A stretch of DNA of 20,686 nucleotides from Firmicutes bacterium UBA4975 (GTDB lineage: Bacteria > Bacillota > Proteinivoracia > UBA4975): assembly GCA_002397155.1 (NCBI GenBank), contig DGZR01000081.1, positions 1-20,686 on the forward strand. The letters run 5' to 3'. Shown here one piece after another: positions 7,333 to 15,161 of the stretch; within the stretch, counting starts at the first letter, position 1; each line of letters starts with the position of its first letter. The translations under genes were made by a program, and so were the position numbers. The notes beneath the pieces were generated by a model. It was not told the DNA's origin. It was given only the letters and a program-made list of their open reading frames with translations, and did no database searches.

Positions 7333-10300
7333 TTGAAACGAAAGCTTTTTTCTTGCATTCTAGCGGCAATGCTTGTCTTGCAGGTGTTGCCGCCAAATTT
7401 TGCCCTGGCGACGGGGGAGGACTTGGGCGCCAAGGGCTGGGTGACGGTTTACGATACCGTCGGGGATGAGGAGCACGACCCGCCCCTAAAATCCGCAATT
7501 AAAGTTACCAAGGCAGATGGGACGGATATTTTACCCGGCGAGGGCGGGCACTACTTTGATGTCCCCGCCGGAGCGAAAATTGAGTTGGTTTACGCCTTCA
7601 GCCTTTCCGATGGAAAGGATGATACTTTCTATGTCTACAATGAGGGGGATTATTTTACCGTAGCCCTGCCCGGCGGGCTGGATTTCACCTCGGCTAGCGG
7701 GATAATCCAGGCTACCCAGAAGGACGATACATACCATTTGGCCAATTGGAATATCTCCGGGGGGACCTTGACAATTACCCTGACCGGCGAAGGCGCCAAG
7801 GAAGAACGCCGGGACAAATGGGGTGAGGTCAAGTTGAGCGGCACTTTTCAGCCTCTCAAACCGGGGGAGGATACCGAAACCCGGGTGGAATTTGGCGAAG
7901 AGACCATCATAATCTGGCGGCTGCCCCTGCCCAGCAAGAGCACCCTGGCTAAGAGCGGCAGCTATGACGCCGCTGCCAATGAAATTACCTGGACGGTGAC
8001 CGTCACTCCGCCCCCGGCGGACCCCAGCCTCTCTTACGAGGGTTTTACGGTGGTGGACACCTACGGGGACAATCAGGAGTATGTGACCAGTTCGTTTTCT
8101 GTCAAGGAGGGGGCGGGGGATGCAGTTTCCGTCCCAGATGAAGACCTGGTTATCGAAGACCAGACCATAAGCTACACTTTTCCCGGATCCACCAGCGGCG
8201 TCCAGACCATTACTTATAAAACAAAGCCCATCGATTTTTCCGGGGCGAACGGGATAAGCACTTTTGCCAATACCGTCAACCTCCACCGCAGGGGTGAGAA
8301 TGCAGCCGACCCGGTGACCAGTACCCTCACCCTGGACTGGCTGGACAAAACCGGCGGGGTGACAGCCGTTACCACCGACGACCCGGATGTGGTCAAGTGG
8401 ACGGTGACGGTGAAAGTCCCGGGGACAGCGGGAAAAGTGGCGGCGGGGGCTGAACTTGTGGACGAGCTCCACGAGGACTTGATTCTCTTTACCGACGCTG
8501 CCCACCCGGTGCAGATAAAATTTGGCAGCGCAGGAGCGGTAGATGTTACTGTGGGAAGTGAGGTTGGCCAGTACAGCTATAATGACGGCGTCCTCACCTA
8601 CCGTTTCCCGGATGGCCAGCCCAAGGCGGGGACCAACGCCGTCCTCACTTTTTACATCCGGGTGAAGGACGAGAAAAGGGATGGCTACCTCAATAAGAAC
8701 ACTGCGATAAGCTTTTTCAACAAGGCGACCCTGAAACTGTGGGGGCTTAAACTGGCAAAGTCTCCCTCTACCGAGTTCACCACCGGTTCGGGGCAGGGAA
8801 TCGGCAGCGGCGGGTTGCTGGCAAAAAGCGCTGGCAGTAGTGAGAACTATCTTCACCCTAGTAAGGACGTCATCACCTGGACGATAACGGTGAATAGCAA
8901 TAAAATCACGATGAAAAACGCCCTGGTGGAGGACGAAATCCCCGCCGGCCAGGAACTCTTGATCGACGGGAGCCACCCCTTCACCGTCAGCGGCTATTCT
9001 GTGGACTTCTCAACCACCGATAAGGTTAGTTCGGGTGGCTTTACCTACATCCCCGCCGGGGGCGGGGCCAAGGAAAAATTCACCTATGCCCTGCCTGAGA
9101 CGATAAACTCAACTTACACCATCGTCTTCTGCACTAAAATCACCGATTGGAAAACCCTGTACAAAAACGGGACAGTGGGTTTCCAAAACAATGTTAAGCT
9201 GACCCGGGATGGGGCGGACGTCGATTTCACCGGCACCAAGAATTTTAACAGCCAGATGCTGAACAAGGAAATCGCCACCCCGTATAACTACCAGACCCAC
9301 CTCATCCAGTGGCAGGTGGTGGTGAACCGGAACCGGCTGCCTTTGACCAATGCCAGTGTTACCGACACCCTGCCCGAGGGCATGACCCTGTTCATCGACG
9401 AGGGCCATCCCTTTGTAATCGACGGCGTGGGTGCCAGCCACGACGCAGTTCACGAGGGTACATCCTTTATCGTGACCCTGCCGTCGCCGACGACAAGTCA
9501 ATTTACCATCAAATTCTGGGCCAAGCTCTCCGACGATGTGTTAAAATCCCGCTGGGATGGAGACAGGGATTTTACCAACGGGATTACCCTTGGTTCGGAT
9601 GAACTGAAAAACTTTAAGGTTACATCCACGGCAAAGATTAAAAACCCAGTGTTGACTAAGAGCGGCAAGCAGGGAGACGGATCGGTAGGTTCACCAAACG
9701 AAGACACCATCTACTGGTCGGTTTTGCTCAATCTGGGACAGATAGAGCTAAAAGAGGCGGTGGTCACTGATAATATCGACCCGGCCCTGCTCCTGGAACT
9801 TGATTCAATTAAGCTCTACACCATCGCCATAAATACTGCCACCGGCCAGCGGGACACCACGAAGTCCCCTGTTCCCGTAACCCTGGCGCCGGAGTCAATC
9901 ACTTATGAAGACAACCTGCTCACGATCAAGCTGCCCGATGGTCCCCAGGCCTACCTTCTGGAATTTACCACCGTCCTCCTGGACGACAAGGTGGGGACCA
10001 TGACCAACTCCGTGCGCCTCCTGGGTTCGGTGATTTCACCCACCGGGGAAGCGAAATCCGGCAGTATATCGGTCAAGGAGATCTACTCGTCCGGCGGCAG
10101 CGGCAGCAATTCCCTTACAGTTTTAAAGACCGACGGGGGAAGCGTCCTCCTAGCCGGGGCAAAATTCCGCTTGGTGAACGCCGCCCGCCAGCCCATATTG
10201 AAGGGCGGCAAGGAAATCACCATGGTTACCGACGCCGAGGGCAAGGCGGAATTTATAGATTTACCCTCCTGGGTCTTCTATGTTGAAGAAGTGGAACCGG

Positions 10301-12018
10301 CCCCCGGCTACCTCATCCCGGACGAACCCTTTTGGTTCGGGGAACGGCTGTCCGGGGATCGGGAGGTACAGGTCAAAAACGATCTCGCCCTCACCGCGGT
10401 GGTATTCGCCAAGGTCGGGGCCAAGGAGGGACCCCTTTCCGGCGGCCTCTTTACACTCTCCGGCCTGGACTACAAAAACGAGCCAGTGGTAAGGACTGTA
10501 AAAGCCGAGGAGGGGACGGTGACTTTTGCGGAGGTGCCCCCCAACCTGGAGGGAACGCCCTACACCATCGCCGAAGTGGCACCGCCCCCGGGGCATGTCC
10601 TGAGGACGGAGCCCCTTTCGGTAACTGTAGCGTACAACGAGGCGAAAAACCGCCTGGTGGTGAGCTTTGTTCCGTCAGCCACGTTTGAAAATATTCCCCT
10701 GGCCACCAGTGTTTCTTTTGCCAAGGTGGATAGCGGTGGCGGACTGTTGTCCGGGGGCCAGTTCACCCTGACCGGCACCGACTACAAAGACCGGGCTGTT
10801 TACCTGACCGAATCAGCGGTTGACGGCGCCGTCACCTTTAGCGATATCCAGATCGGCAGCTATACCGTCGCCGAGCTGGCACCCCCCACCGGCTACTTGC
10901 GGCCGGAAGACACCGAGATTCTGGAAGTAATCGTTGACTACAACGAGGACCGGACGGCGCTGGTTGTGACAATCCGGCGGCCCGGCGCAGAAGGGCATAT
11001 TACCAGCTACGAGAACGCCGAGGCCTTGGGGGAACTCTCTTTCCAAAAGGTCGATGCCTCTGACGGAAAAACCCCCCTTTCCGGGGGCCGCTTCGAGCTG
11101 ACGGGCACTGACTGCCAGGGCAGGCCGGTGTTGCTGACGGCGGCCAGCGTGGGAGGCACCGTCACTTTTACCGGCGTTCCCGTGGACGACGGAGAGGGCT
11201 ACACCATCAAGGAAATTTCTCCGCCCTGGGGCTACCGGCGCACTCCCGTTGAACTGACCGCCCGGGTGGAATACACCGAAGACAAGACGGGGGTGGAGAC
11301 CTCAATTTCCCAGGAGGTCCTCACCAACGAGCGGGTGCCCGGCATCTTTGCCCTGATTTCCCTTATCAAGAGCGATGAATACGGGGACAGATTGGCCGGG
11401 GCCGAGTTCACCCTCTACGACAGCGCCGGCAATGCCATCGGCACCGCTATTTCAGATGAAAAGGGTGTGGCCAATTTCGGCTACCTGGCGGAAGGAGTAT
11501 ACACCATCAAGGAGACCAAGGCGCCCGTCGGTTACACGGGAACAGATGAAAGCCTGGCGCTTGCTGTAACCGATGACACCGCCAAGGAATTCGTGGTGGT
11601 GAACAAGAAAACCCCCGACGAACCGGGTAAGGTGACCATCTTGAAAAAGAGCGAAAAGGGAGACCTGCTGGCCGGAGCCCAGTTCAGCCTGTATGACGAT
11701 GAGGGCGCCCTCCTGGCCACCCTCACCACAGGCGGGAACGGGGCGGTGGTCTTCAGCGGTCTCGCGGCGGGTACTTACACCCTCCGGGAGACCAGGGCGC
11801 CCAAGGGGTACCTGGCCGTCGGGGGGGCCATCACTCTCACCCTGGAACCGGGGGAAGAGAAGTCCTTTACGGTGCTGAACAAAAAGGAGGAAGGGGGGGG
11901 CGGGCTCTTGCCCCAGACCGGGGGCACGGCCCTCACTTACCGGGTTCTCCTCGGACTGGTCCTCATCCTCTGGGGGCTGGCCATGAGCCCTAAGCAGGGA
12001 TTGGTCGGCAAGAAGTAA
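7333..12018 (+). CDS. Large LPXTG-anchored surface protein with adhesin and SpaA/CnaB-type repeats
   Basis: This is a secreted wall-linked protein of 1561 residues. The TTG start at 7333 is supported by GGAGGAG at 7321-7327 and by the signal peptide it opens (MKRK, hydrophobic core, ALA near residue 26). After an N-terminal domain (about 30-200), five repeats of about 130-160 residues begin near 204, 337, 495, 642 and 773. Most open with a Lys (AKSG, DKTG, TKSG), carry an ITWTVTV-like strand and close with an Asn strand (TNxVxL-like). Six SpaA/CnaB-type repeats begin near 926, 1017, 1122, 1231, 1338 and 1431, each with an early Lys and an E-box such as YTIKETKAPVGY. These suggest Lys-Asn isopeptide crosslinks. 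The C-terminus has LPQTGG (1526-1531), a hydrophobic helix and a basic tail, the sortase signal. No sortase gene is in view. Likely role: adhesion or a cell-surface stalk; ligand unknown. Confidence 0.93.
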   Translation: MKRKLFSCILAAMLVLQVLPPNFALATGEDLGAKGWVTVYDTVGDEEHDPPLKSAIKVTKADGTDILPGEGGHYFDVPAGAKIELVYAFSLSDGKDDTFYVYNEGDYFTVALPGGLDFTSASGIIQATQKDDTYHLANWNISGGTLTITLTGEGAKEERRDKWGEVKLSGTFQPLKPGEDTETRVEFGEETIIIWRLPLPSKSTLAKSGSYDAAANEITWTVTVTPPPADPSLSYEGFTVVDTYGDNQEYVTSSFSVKEGAGDAVSVPDEDLVIEDQTISYTFPGSTSGVQTITYKTKPIDFSGANGISTFANTVNLHRRGENAADPVTSTLTLDWLDKTGGVTAVTTDDPDVVKWTVTVKVPGTAGKVAAGAELVDELHEDLILFTDAAHPVQIKFGSAGAVDVTVGSEVGQYSYNDGVLTYRFPDGQPKAGTNAVLTFYIRVKDEKRDGYLNKNTAISFFNKATLKLWGLKLAKSPSTEFTTGSGQGIGSGGLLAKSAGSSENYLHPSKDVITWTITVNSNKITMKNALVEDEIPAGQELLIDGSHPFTVSGYSVDFSTTDKVSSGGFTYIPAGGGAKEKFTYALPETINSTYTIVFCTKITDWKTLYKNGTVGFQNNVKLTRDGADVDFTGTKNFNSQMLNKEIATPYNYQTHLIQWQVVVNRNRLPLTNASVTDTLPEGMTLFIDEGHPFVIDGVGASHDAVHEGTSFIVTLPSPTTSQFTIKFWAKLSDDVLKSRWDGDRDFTNGITLGSDELKNFKVTSTAKIKNPVLTKSGKQGDGSVGSPNEDTIYWSVLLNLGQIELKEAVVTDNIDPALLLELDSIKLYTIAINTATGQRDTTKSPVPVTLAPESITYEDNLLTIKLPDGPQAYLLEFTTVLLDDKVGTMTNSVRLLGSVISPTGEAKSGSISVKEIYSSGGSGSNSLTVLKTDGGSVLLAGAKFRLVNAARQPILKGGKEITMVTDAEGKAEFIDLPSWVFYVEEVEPAPGYLIPDEPFWFGERLSGDREVQVKNDLALTAVVFAKVGAKEGPLSGGLFTLSGLDYKNEPVVRTVKAEEGTVTFAEVPPNLEGTPYTIAEVAPPPGHVLRTEPLSVTVAYNEAKNRLVVSFVPSATFENIPLATSVSFAKVDSGGGLLSGGQFTLTGTDYKDRAVYLTESAVDGAVTFSDIQIGSYTVAELAPPTGYLRPEDTEILEVIVDYNEDRTALVVTIRRPGAEGHITSYENAEALGELSFQKVDASDGKTPLSGGRFELTGTDCQGRPVLLTAASVGGTVTFTGVPVDDGEGYTIKEISPPWGYRRTPVELTARVEYTEDKTGVETSISQEVLTNERVPGIFALISLIKSDEYGDRLAGAEFTLYDSAGNAIGTAISDEKGVANFGYLAEGVYTIKETKAPVGYTGTDESLALAVTDDTAKEFVVVNKKTPDEPGKVTILKKSEKGDLLAGAQFSLYDDEGALLATLTTGGNGAVVFSGLAAGTYTLRETRAPKGYLAVGGAITLTLEPGEEKSFTVLNKKEEGGGGLLPQTGGTALTYRVLLGLVLILWGLAMSPKQGLVGKK
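11893..11900 (+). repeat. Poly-G tract (8 G) just before the LPQTG sorting signal
   Basis: Eight Gs encode part of the glycine linker EGGGGLLPQTG. The tract is inside the reading frame 8 nt before the first base of the LPQTG codons, so gain or loss of one G would remove the sorting signal and membrane anchor from the product. Confidence 0.6.
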
Positions 12019-12037
12019 TCTAGCTGGGGTATTTAGA

Positions 12038-12086
12038 AAAACCGCTCCTCCCGGGAACCCGGGCAGGGGCGGTTTTCTCTTTTTTA
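12038..12086. terminator. Strong bidirectional terminator between converging genes
   Basis: AAAACCGC (12038-12045) pairs with GCGGTTTT (12069-12076), and the stem continues inwards through the CCCGGG pair with one bulge. On the plus strand CTCTTTTTT follows, ending the surface-protein gene. On the minus strand the arm ends in TTTTCTAAAT, serving the SDR gene, whose stop codon (12084-12086) lies right beside the hairpin. Confidence 0.9.
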
Positions 12087-12872
12087 CTTGGCGTACATCC
12101 GGCCGATGATCTTGTTCACCAGGGCGTGGGGCAGGAGGCGGTTGAGGAAGACCAGCACTTTGTAGTAAGTCCCCAGGGTGTAGATTGGCCTGACCCGCTT
12201 TTTTTGCCCTATCCGGTAGAGGGAGGCGGCGATCGCCTGGGGAGACATGCCCTTTTGTTCGTCCCTCTCCATGAGGGCGATGCTGCGGGCGATGGCGCCC
12301 CCGTAAGCCTGGTCCCCGGCCAAGGAGGTGGCCCGGGCTTGGGTAAAGCCCGTCTTGGTGTCCCCCAGTTGGAGGGCTGAGACCCCTACGGAAAAGGGTT
12401 TGAGCTCGTTGGCCAGGGCTGAGCTGAGGATGTTCACCGCCGACTTGGTGGCGGAGTAGAAGGACTGGAAGGGGATGGCGAAGACAGCGGCCGCCGAAGA
12501 GATGTTGATGATTTTCCCCCGGCTCTCCTTCAGGAGGGGAAGGGCGGCCTGAATGCAGCTCAGGGTTCCGAAAAAGTTCACCTCGAACTGGTCCCGGGCT
12601 GCTTGGAGGGAGGTGAATTCCACCGCGCCGGCGATGCCGTAGCCCGCGTTGTTGATGAGGAGGTCGAGGCGGCCCCCTTCTTTTTGGATGCGGGCAAAAG
12701 CGGCTTGGACCTCATCAATATTGGTCACATCGACGGCCAGGTCAATTACCCCTGCTTCGTTGGCGGGGCGGCGGCTGAGGTTGTATACTGTCCAGCCCCG
12801 GACGGCAAAGAGCCGGGCCGTTTCCCGGCCGATGCCGCTGGAAGCGCCGGTGATTGCCGCTACCTTGGTCAT
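12084..12872 (-). CDS. SDR-family oxidoreductase, candidate 3-ketosphinganine-type reductase
   Basis: This is a classical short-chain dehydrogenase of 262 residues. TGASSGIG is at residues 8-15, NNAG follows the third strand, the catalytic serines are at 125-126 (INISSAAA), and Y139/K143 form the YSATK motif. The last ~35 residues (YKVLVFLNRLLPHALVNKIIGRMYAK) are hydrophobic and basic, suggesting membrane association as in lipid-acting SDRs such as 3-ketodihydrosphingosine reductase. The ATG at 12872 overlaps the stop of the upstream gene by 4 bp (ATGA), so the two are translationally coupled. Reading further upstream gives a Pro/His/Arg-rich extension overlapping that gene, so it was rejected. 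SDR substrates cannot be read from motifs; the assignment rests on the coupled partner and the tail. A general ketoreductase is the alternative. Confidence 0.85.
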   Translation of the reverse strand: MTKVAAITGASSGIGRETARLFAVRGWTVYNLSRRPANEAGVIDLAVDVTNIDEVQAAFARIQKEGGRLDLLINNAGYGIAGAVEFTSLQAARDQFEVNFFGTLSCIQAALPLLKESRGKIINISSAAAVFAIPFQSFYSATKSAVNILSSALANELKPFSVGVSALQLGDTKTGFTQARATSLAGDQAYGGAIARSIALMERDEQKGMSPQAIAASLYRIGQKKRVRPIYTLGTYYKVLVFLNRLLPHALVNKIIGRMYAK

Positions 12873-14050
12873 ACCAGCCCGGCCTCCCGGAGGACGGCCT
12901 CGATGATGTTCACCGCCTCGTCGATGAGGGCCTCGGTGTGGGTGGCCATGAGACTGACTCGGAGCAGGCATTCACTGGGTGGAGTGGCCGGTGGGAGGAC
13001 GGGGTTGACGTAGACCCCGGCCTCAAACAGTCCCTTGGCCAGGGCCAGGGTGGTGTTTTGCTCATAGGTGTAGATGGGGATGATCGGGGTGGGAGACTGG
13101 ATGATCTTGATTTTCCGTTCGTTCAGAGCCCTTTTCATGTAGGCGGCCAGGGCCCCTAAGCGTTCGACTCTTTCCGGCTCCCTCTCGATGATTTCCAGGG
13201 CCTTCATGGCGGCGGCGCAGGATGCGGGGGTGATGGAAGCGGAGAAGATAAAGGGGCGGGAGGTGTGGCGGACAAAGTCCGCCACCACTTCAGTGGTGGC
13301 CATGTAGCCCCCCAAGCTGGCCAGGGACTTGGAGAAGGTCCCCATGATTATGTCCACTTTGTCCTCCAGATCAAAGTAGGAACCGGTGCCCCGGCCCCCC
13401 CGGCCAATGACCCCCAGGCCGTGGGCGTCGTCCACCATGAGCCGGGCGTTGTACTTCTCTTTTAGGGCGGCTATTTCCGGCAATTTGCAGATGTCGCCGC
13501 TCATGCTGAAGACCCCGTCGGTGACGATGAGCTTGCCCGCCTTGGGGGGGATGGCTGCCAGCACTCGCTCTAGGTCGGCCATGTCCGAATGATTGAAGCG
13601 CAGGTGCTTGGCGTAGCTCAGTTTACAGCCGTCGTAGATGCTGGCGTGGTTTTCCTTATCTGAAACGATGTAGTCGCTGCGGCCGCAGAGGGCGCTGATT
13701 ATCCCCAGGTTGGACTGGAAACCGGTGGAGAAAGTGAGGACGGCCTCCTTGCCCAGGAAGCGGGCCAGCCTGCTTTCCAGCTCGGTGTGGAGGTTGAGGG
13801 TGCCGTTGAGAAAGCGGGAGCCGGAGCAGCCGCTGCCGTACTTTTCGATGGCCTGGATGGCGGCCTCTTTGACCTCGGGGTGGACGGTGAGGCCCAGGTA
13901 GTTATTGGAACCGAGCATTATGCGGCGCTTGCCCTCCATGATGACCTCCACATCCTGCTGGGATTGGAGCTCATGAAAGTAGGGATACAAACCAGCCGCC
14001 TTGGCTTCGCGGGCATCAGTGAAGTTTTCGCACTTAGTGAATAAGGGCAT
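12869..14050 (-). CDS. PLP-dependent alpha-oxoamine synthase, serine-palmitoyltransferase-like
   Basis: This fold-type I PLP enzyme of 393 residues condenses an amino acid with an acyl thioester, releasing CO2. PLP-site residues: H135 in NHASIYDG, D207 and H210 in VDDAHGLG, and Schiff-base K241 in GTFSKSLASLGG. AAGLYPYF, GSNNYLGLT, KYGSGCSGSRFLNGTLNLH and the ending LLRVSLMATHT closely resemble Bacteroides-type serine palmitoyltransferase as I recall it; Kbl usually has a CGTQ motif where this has LNGT. Serine plus a fatty acyl thioester giving a 3-ketosphinganine is the favoured reaction; glycine C-acetyltransferase or BioF are alternatives. No biotin or threonine genes are nearby. I chose ATG 14050 because GGAGGT (14057-14062) is 6 nt upstream; the ATG at 14056 is too close to it. 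Confidence 0.85.
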   Translation of the reverse strand: MPLFTKCENFTDAREAKAAGLYPYFHELQSQQDVEVIMEGKRRIMLGSNNYLGLTVHPEVKEAAIQAIEKYGSGCSGSRFLNGTLNLHTELESRLARFLGKEAVLTFSTGFQSNLGIISALCGRSDYIVSDKENHASIYDGCKLSYAKHLRFNHSDMADLERVLAAIPPKAGKLIVTDGVFSMSGDICKLPEIAALKEKYNARLMVDDAHGLGVIGRGGRGTGSYFDLEDKVDIIMGTFSKSLASLGGYMATTEVVADFVRHTSRPFIFSASITPASCAAAMKALEIIEREPERVERLGALAAYMKRALNERKIKIIQSPTPIIPIYTYEQNTTLALAKGLFEAGVYVNPVLPPATPPSECLLRVSLMATHTEALIDEAVNIIEAVLREAGLV

Positions 14051-14199
14051 AGACATACCTCCGTGGTAGTAGTGCAAAAGTATTGCCTGCTGATAGATTC
14101 AAGGCCGAGGGCAGAATGTCCTGCCGTCCGGGCAGATAAATTCCCCGGAGAGCAGCCGCCCGGGCGGTACTTTGCGAAAGCGGAAAATCCGGCTCTCTT

Positions 14200-15078
14200 C
14201 TAACCCGGTCCTTTGGCCGAGGAGGTCCTGATAAACATCCCTATCCCCCCTACCACCAATAGGCCTCCTGCCCACTGCAGGGGCCCGGGGATCTCCCCCA
14301 AAAGGGGAATGGCCAAGAGGGTGGCGAGCACCGGCTCCCCCAGCGAGCCGATGGAGACAGTCCCGGCGGGCAGGTATTTCAGGCACCAGTTGAGGAGGGT
14401 GTGGCCGCAGAGAGTGGGCACCGCCGCCAGGGCAACAAAAACCAGCCAGTCTCTGAGACCGTAGCCGGTCAGGGGGGTGGCGGTGACCAGGTTGCCCCCC
14501 AGGAGGAAGAGGGCGCTGCTGCCGTAAACCATAAGGGCATACAGGCTCAGGGAAACCCGGCGTCGGACCCGCCCACCGGCCAGGTAGTAGCCGGCCAGCA
14601 TGAGGGCCCCGGCGGCGGCCAGCAGGTTCCCCGCCAAGGCACCCCTGATCCCCAGGCTGCCGCCGACCAGGAGGGCAATGCCGACCAAAGCGGCGCCCGC
14701 CCAGAGCAGGGAAGTCGGGCGGACCTGTTCCCTGTCCCGGCCGAGCCAGCCGGCGCCGACCAGCACCAGGGGGTGAATGTTGACCAAGAGGGTGGCGCTG
14801 CTGATACTCGTTCGCCGGAGAGAGGCATACCAAAAGAGAAAGTGAAAAGTGAGGAAGAGGCCGCTGAGAACCGAGAGGAGCAGGTCCCCCTTGGCCAGGG
14901 AGGACAATTGAGCCCGTTCCCGCCAGGCCAGGGGCAAGAGGCCCAGGCAGGTAAAAAAGAGCCGCCAAAAGGCGATAACCGCCGGAGGGGCCCCCGTCAT
15001 GCGGGCGAAAAAGGCGGAAAAAGAAATCCCGGTCACGCCTAGGGCCAGGATCAAGTAGGGGTTGGGGCGGGTCGGCAA
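14200..15078 (-). CDS. EamA/DMT-family transporter
   Basis: This is a predicted inner-membrane permease of 292 residues, the usual length for the drug/metabolite transporter superfamily, with about ten hydrophobic segments in two EamA halves. Typical features: an N-terminal segment ILALGVTGISFSAFFAR, VIAFWRLFFTCLGLLPL, ATLLVNIHPLVL, and in the second half LKYLPAGTVSIGSLGEPVLATLLAIPLLGE, the conserved EamA ending. The TTG start at 15078 has GGAGGT (15087-15092) 8 nt upstream; reading further upstream gives non-hydrophobic sequence crossing into the DegV gene. Substrate unknown. It lies between the DegV gene and the synthase gene on the same strand; the 149-bp gap before the synthase shows no clear promoter or terminator, only the 12-bp palindrome CCGCCCGGGCGG (14156-14167). 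Confidence 0.88.
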   Translation of the reverse strand: MPTRPNPYLILALGVTGISFSAFFARMTGAPPAVIAFWRLFFTCLGLLPLAWRERAQLSSLAKGDLLLSVLSGLFLTFHFLFWYASLRRTSISSATLLVNIHPLVLVGAGWLGRDREQVRPTSLLWAGAALVGIALLVGGSLGIRGALAGNLLAAAGALMLAGYYLAGGRVRRRVSLSLYALMVYGSSALFLLGGNLVTATPLTGYGLRDWLVFVALAAVPTLCGHTLLNWCLKYLPAGTVSIGSLGEPVLATLLAIPLLGEIPGPLQWAGGLLVVGGIGMFIRTSSAKGPG

Positions 15079-15111
15079 AAGGCAACACCTCCGGGGGGAA
15101 CAGGGTAAAGA

Positions 15112-15133
15112 CAGACCGCTATTTGGCGGTCTG
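15112..15133 (-). terminator. Hairpin between the DegV and EamA genes, weak terminator or attenuator
   Basis: CAGACCGC (15112-15119) and GCGGTCTG (15126-15133) form a perfect 8-bp stem with a 6-nt loop. On the minus strand the stem is followed by TCTTTACCC, which is poor in T, so termination may be partial. It could reduce expression of the transporter and lipid-enzyme genes relative to DegV, or protect the upstream mRNA end. Confidence 0.5.
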
Positions 15134-15161
15134 CCTCTAGGTCCGGTATTTTCCAGCACCC

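Noticed and set aside
7531..8976. A 481-codon open frame on the minus strand inside the surface-protein gene
   Set aside because: It lies antisense to a gene with a clear signal peptide, repeats and sorting signal. Its own product shows no recognisable domain and no ribosome binding site was identified.
12873..12971. A 33-residue N-terminal extension of the SDR protein
   Set aside because: It overlaps the synthase gene and is Pro/His/Arg-rich. The ATG at 12872 gives a standard SDR N-terminus and a typical 4-bp coupling overlap.
12869..14050. Calling the synthase Kbl (glycine C-acetyltransferase) or BioF
   Set aside because: The LNGT-containing motif and N-terminal sequence fit serine palmitoyltransferase better, and no tdh or bio genes adjoin it. 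Kept as an alternative in the entry.
14156..14167. Perfect 12-bp palindrome CCGCCCGGGCGG between the transporter and synthase genes
   Set aside because: It has no loop or T-tract to act as a terminator, and such GC palindromes are likely by chance in this DNA. Mentioned only in the transporter entry.
14099..15088. A 329-codon frame overlapping the EamA gene on the same strand
   Set aside because: The product is Pro/Gly/Arg-rich with no fold-like pattern, while the alternative frame encodes a well-formed ten-segment transporter. High GC explains the long shadow frame.
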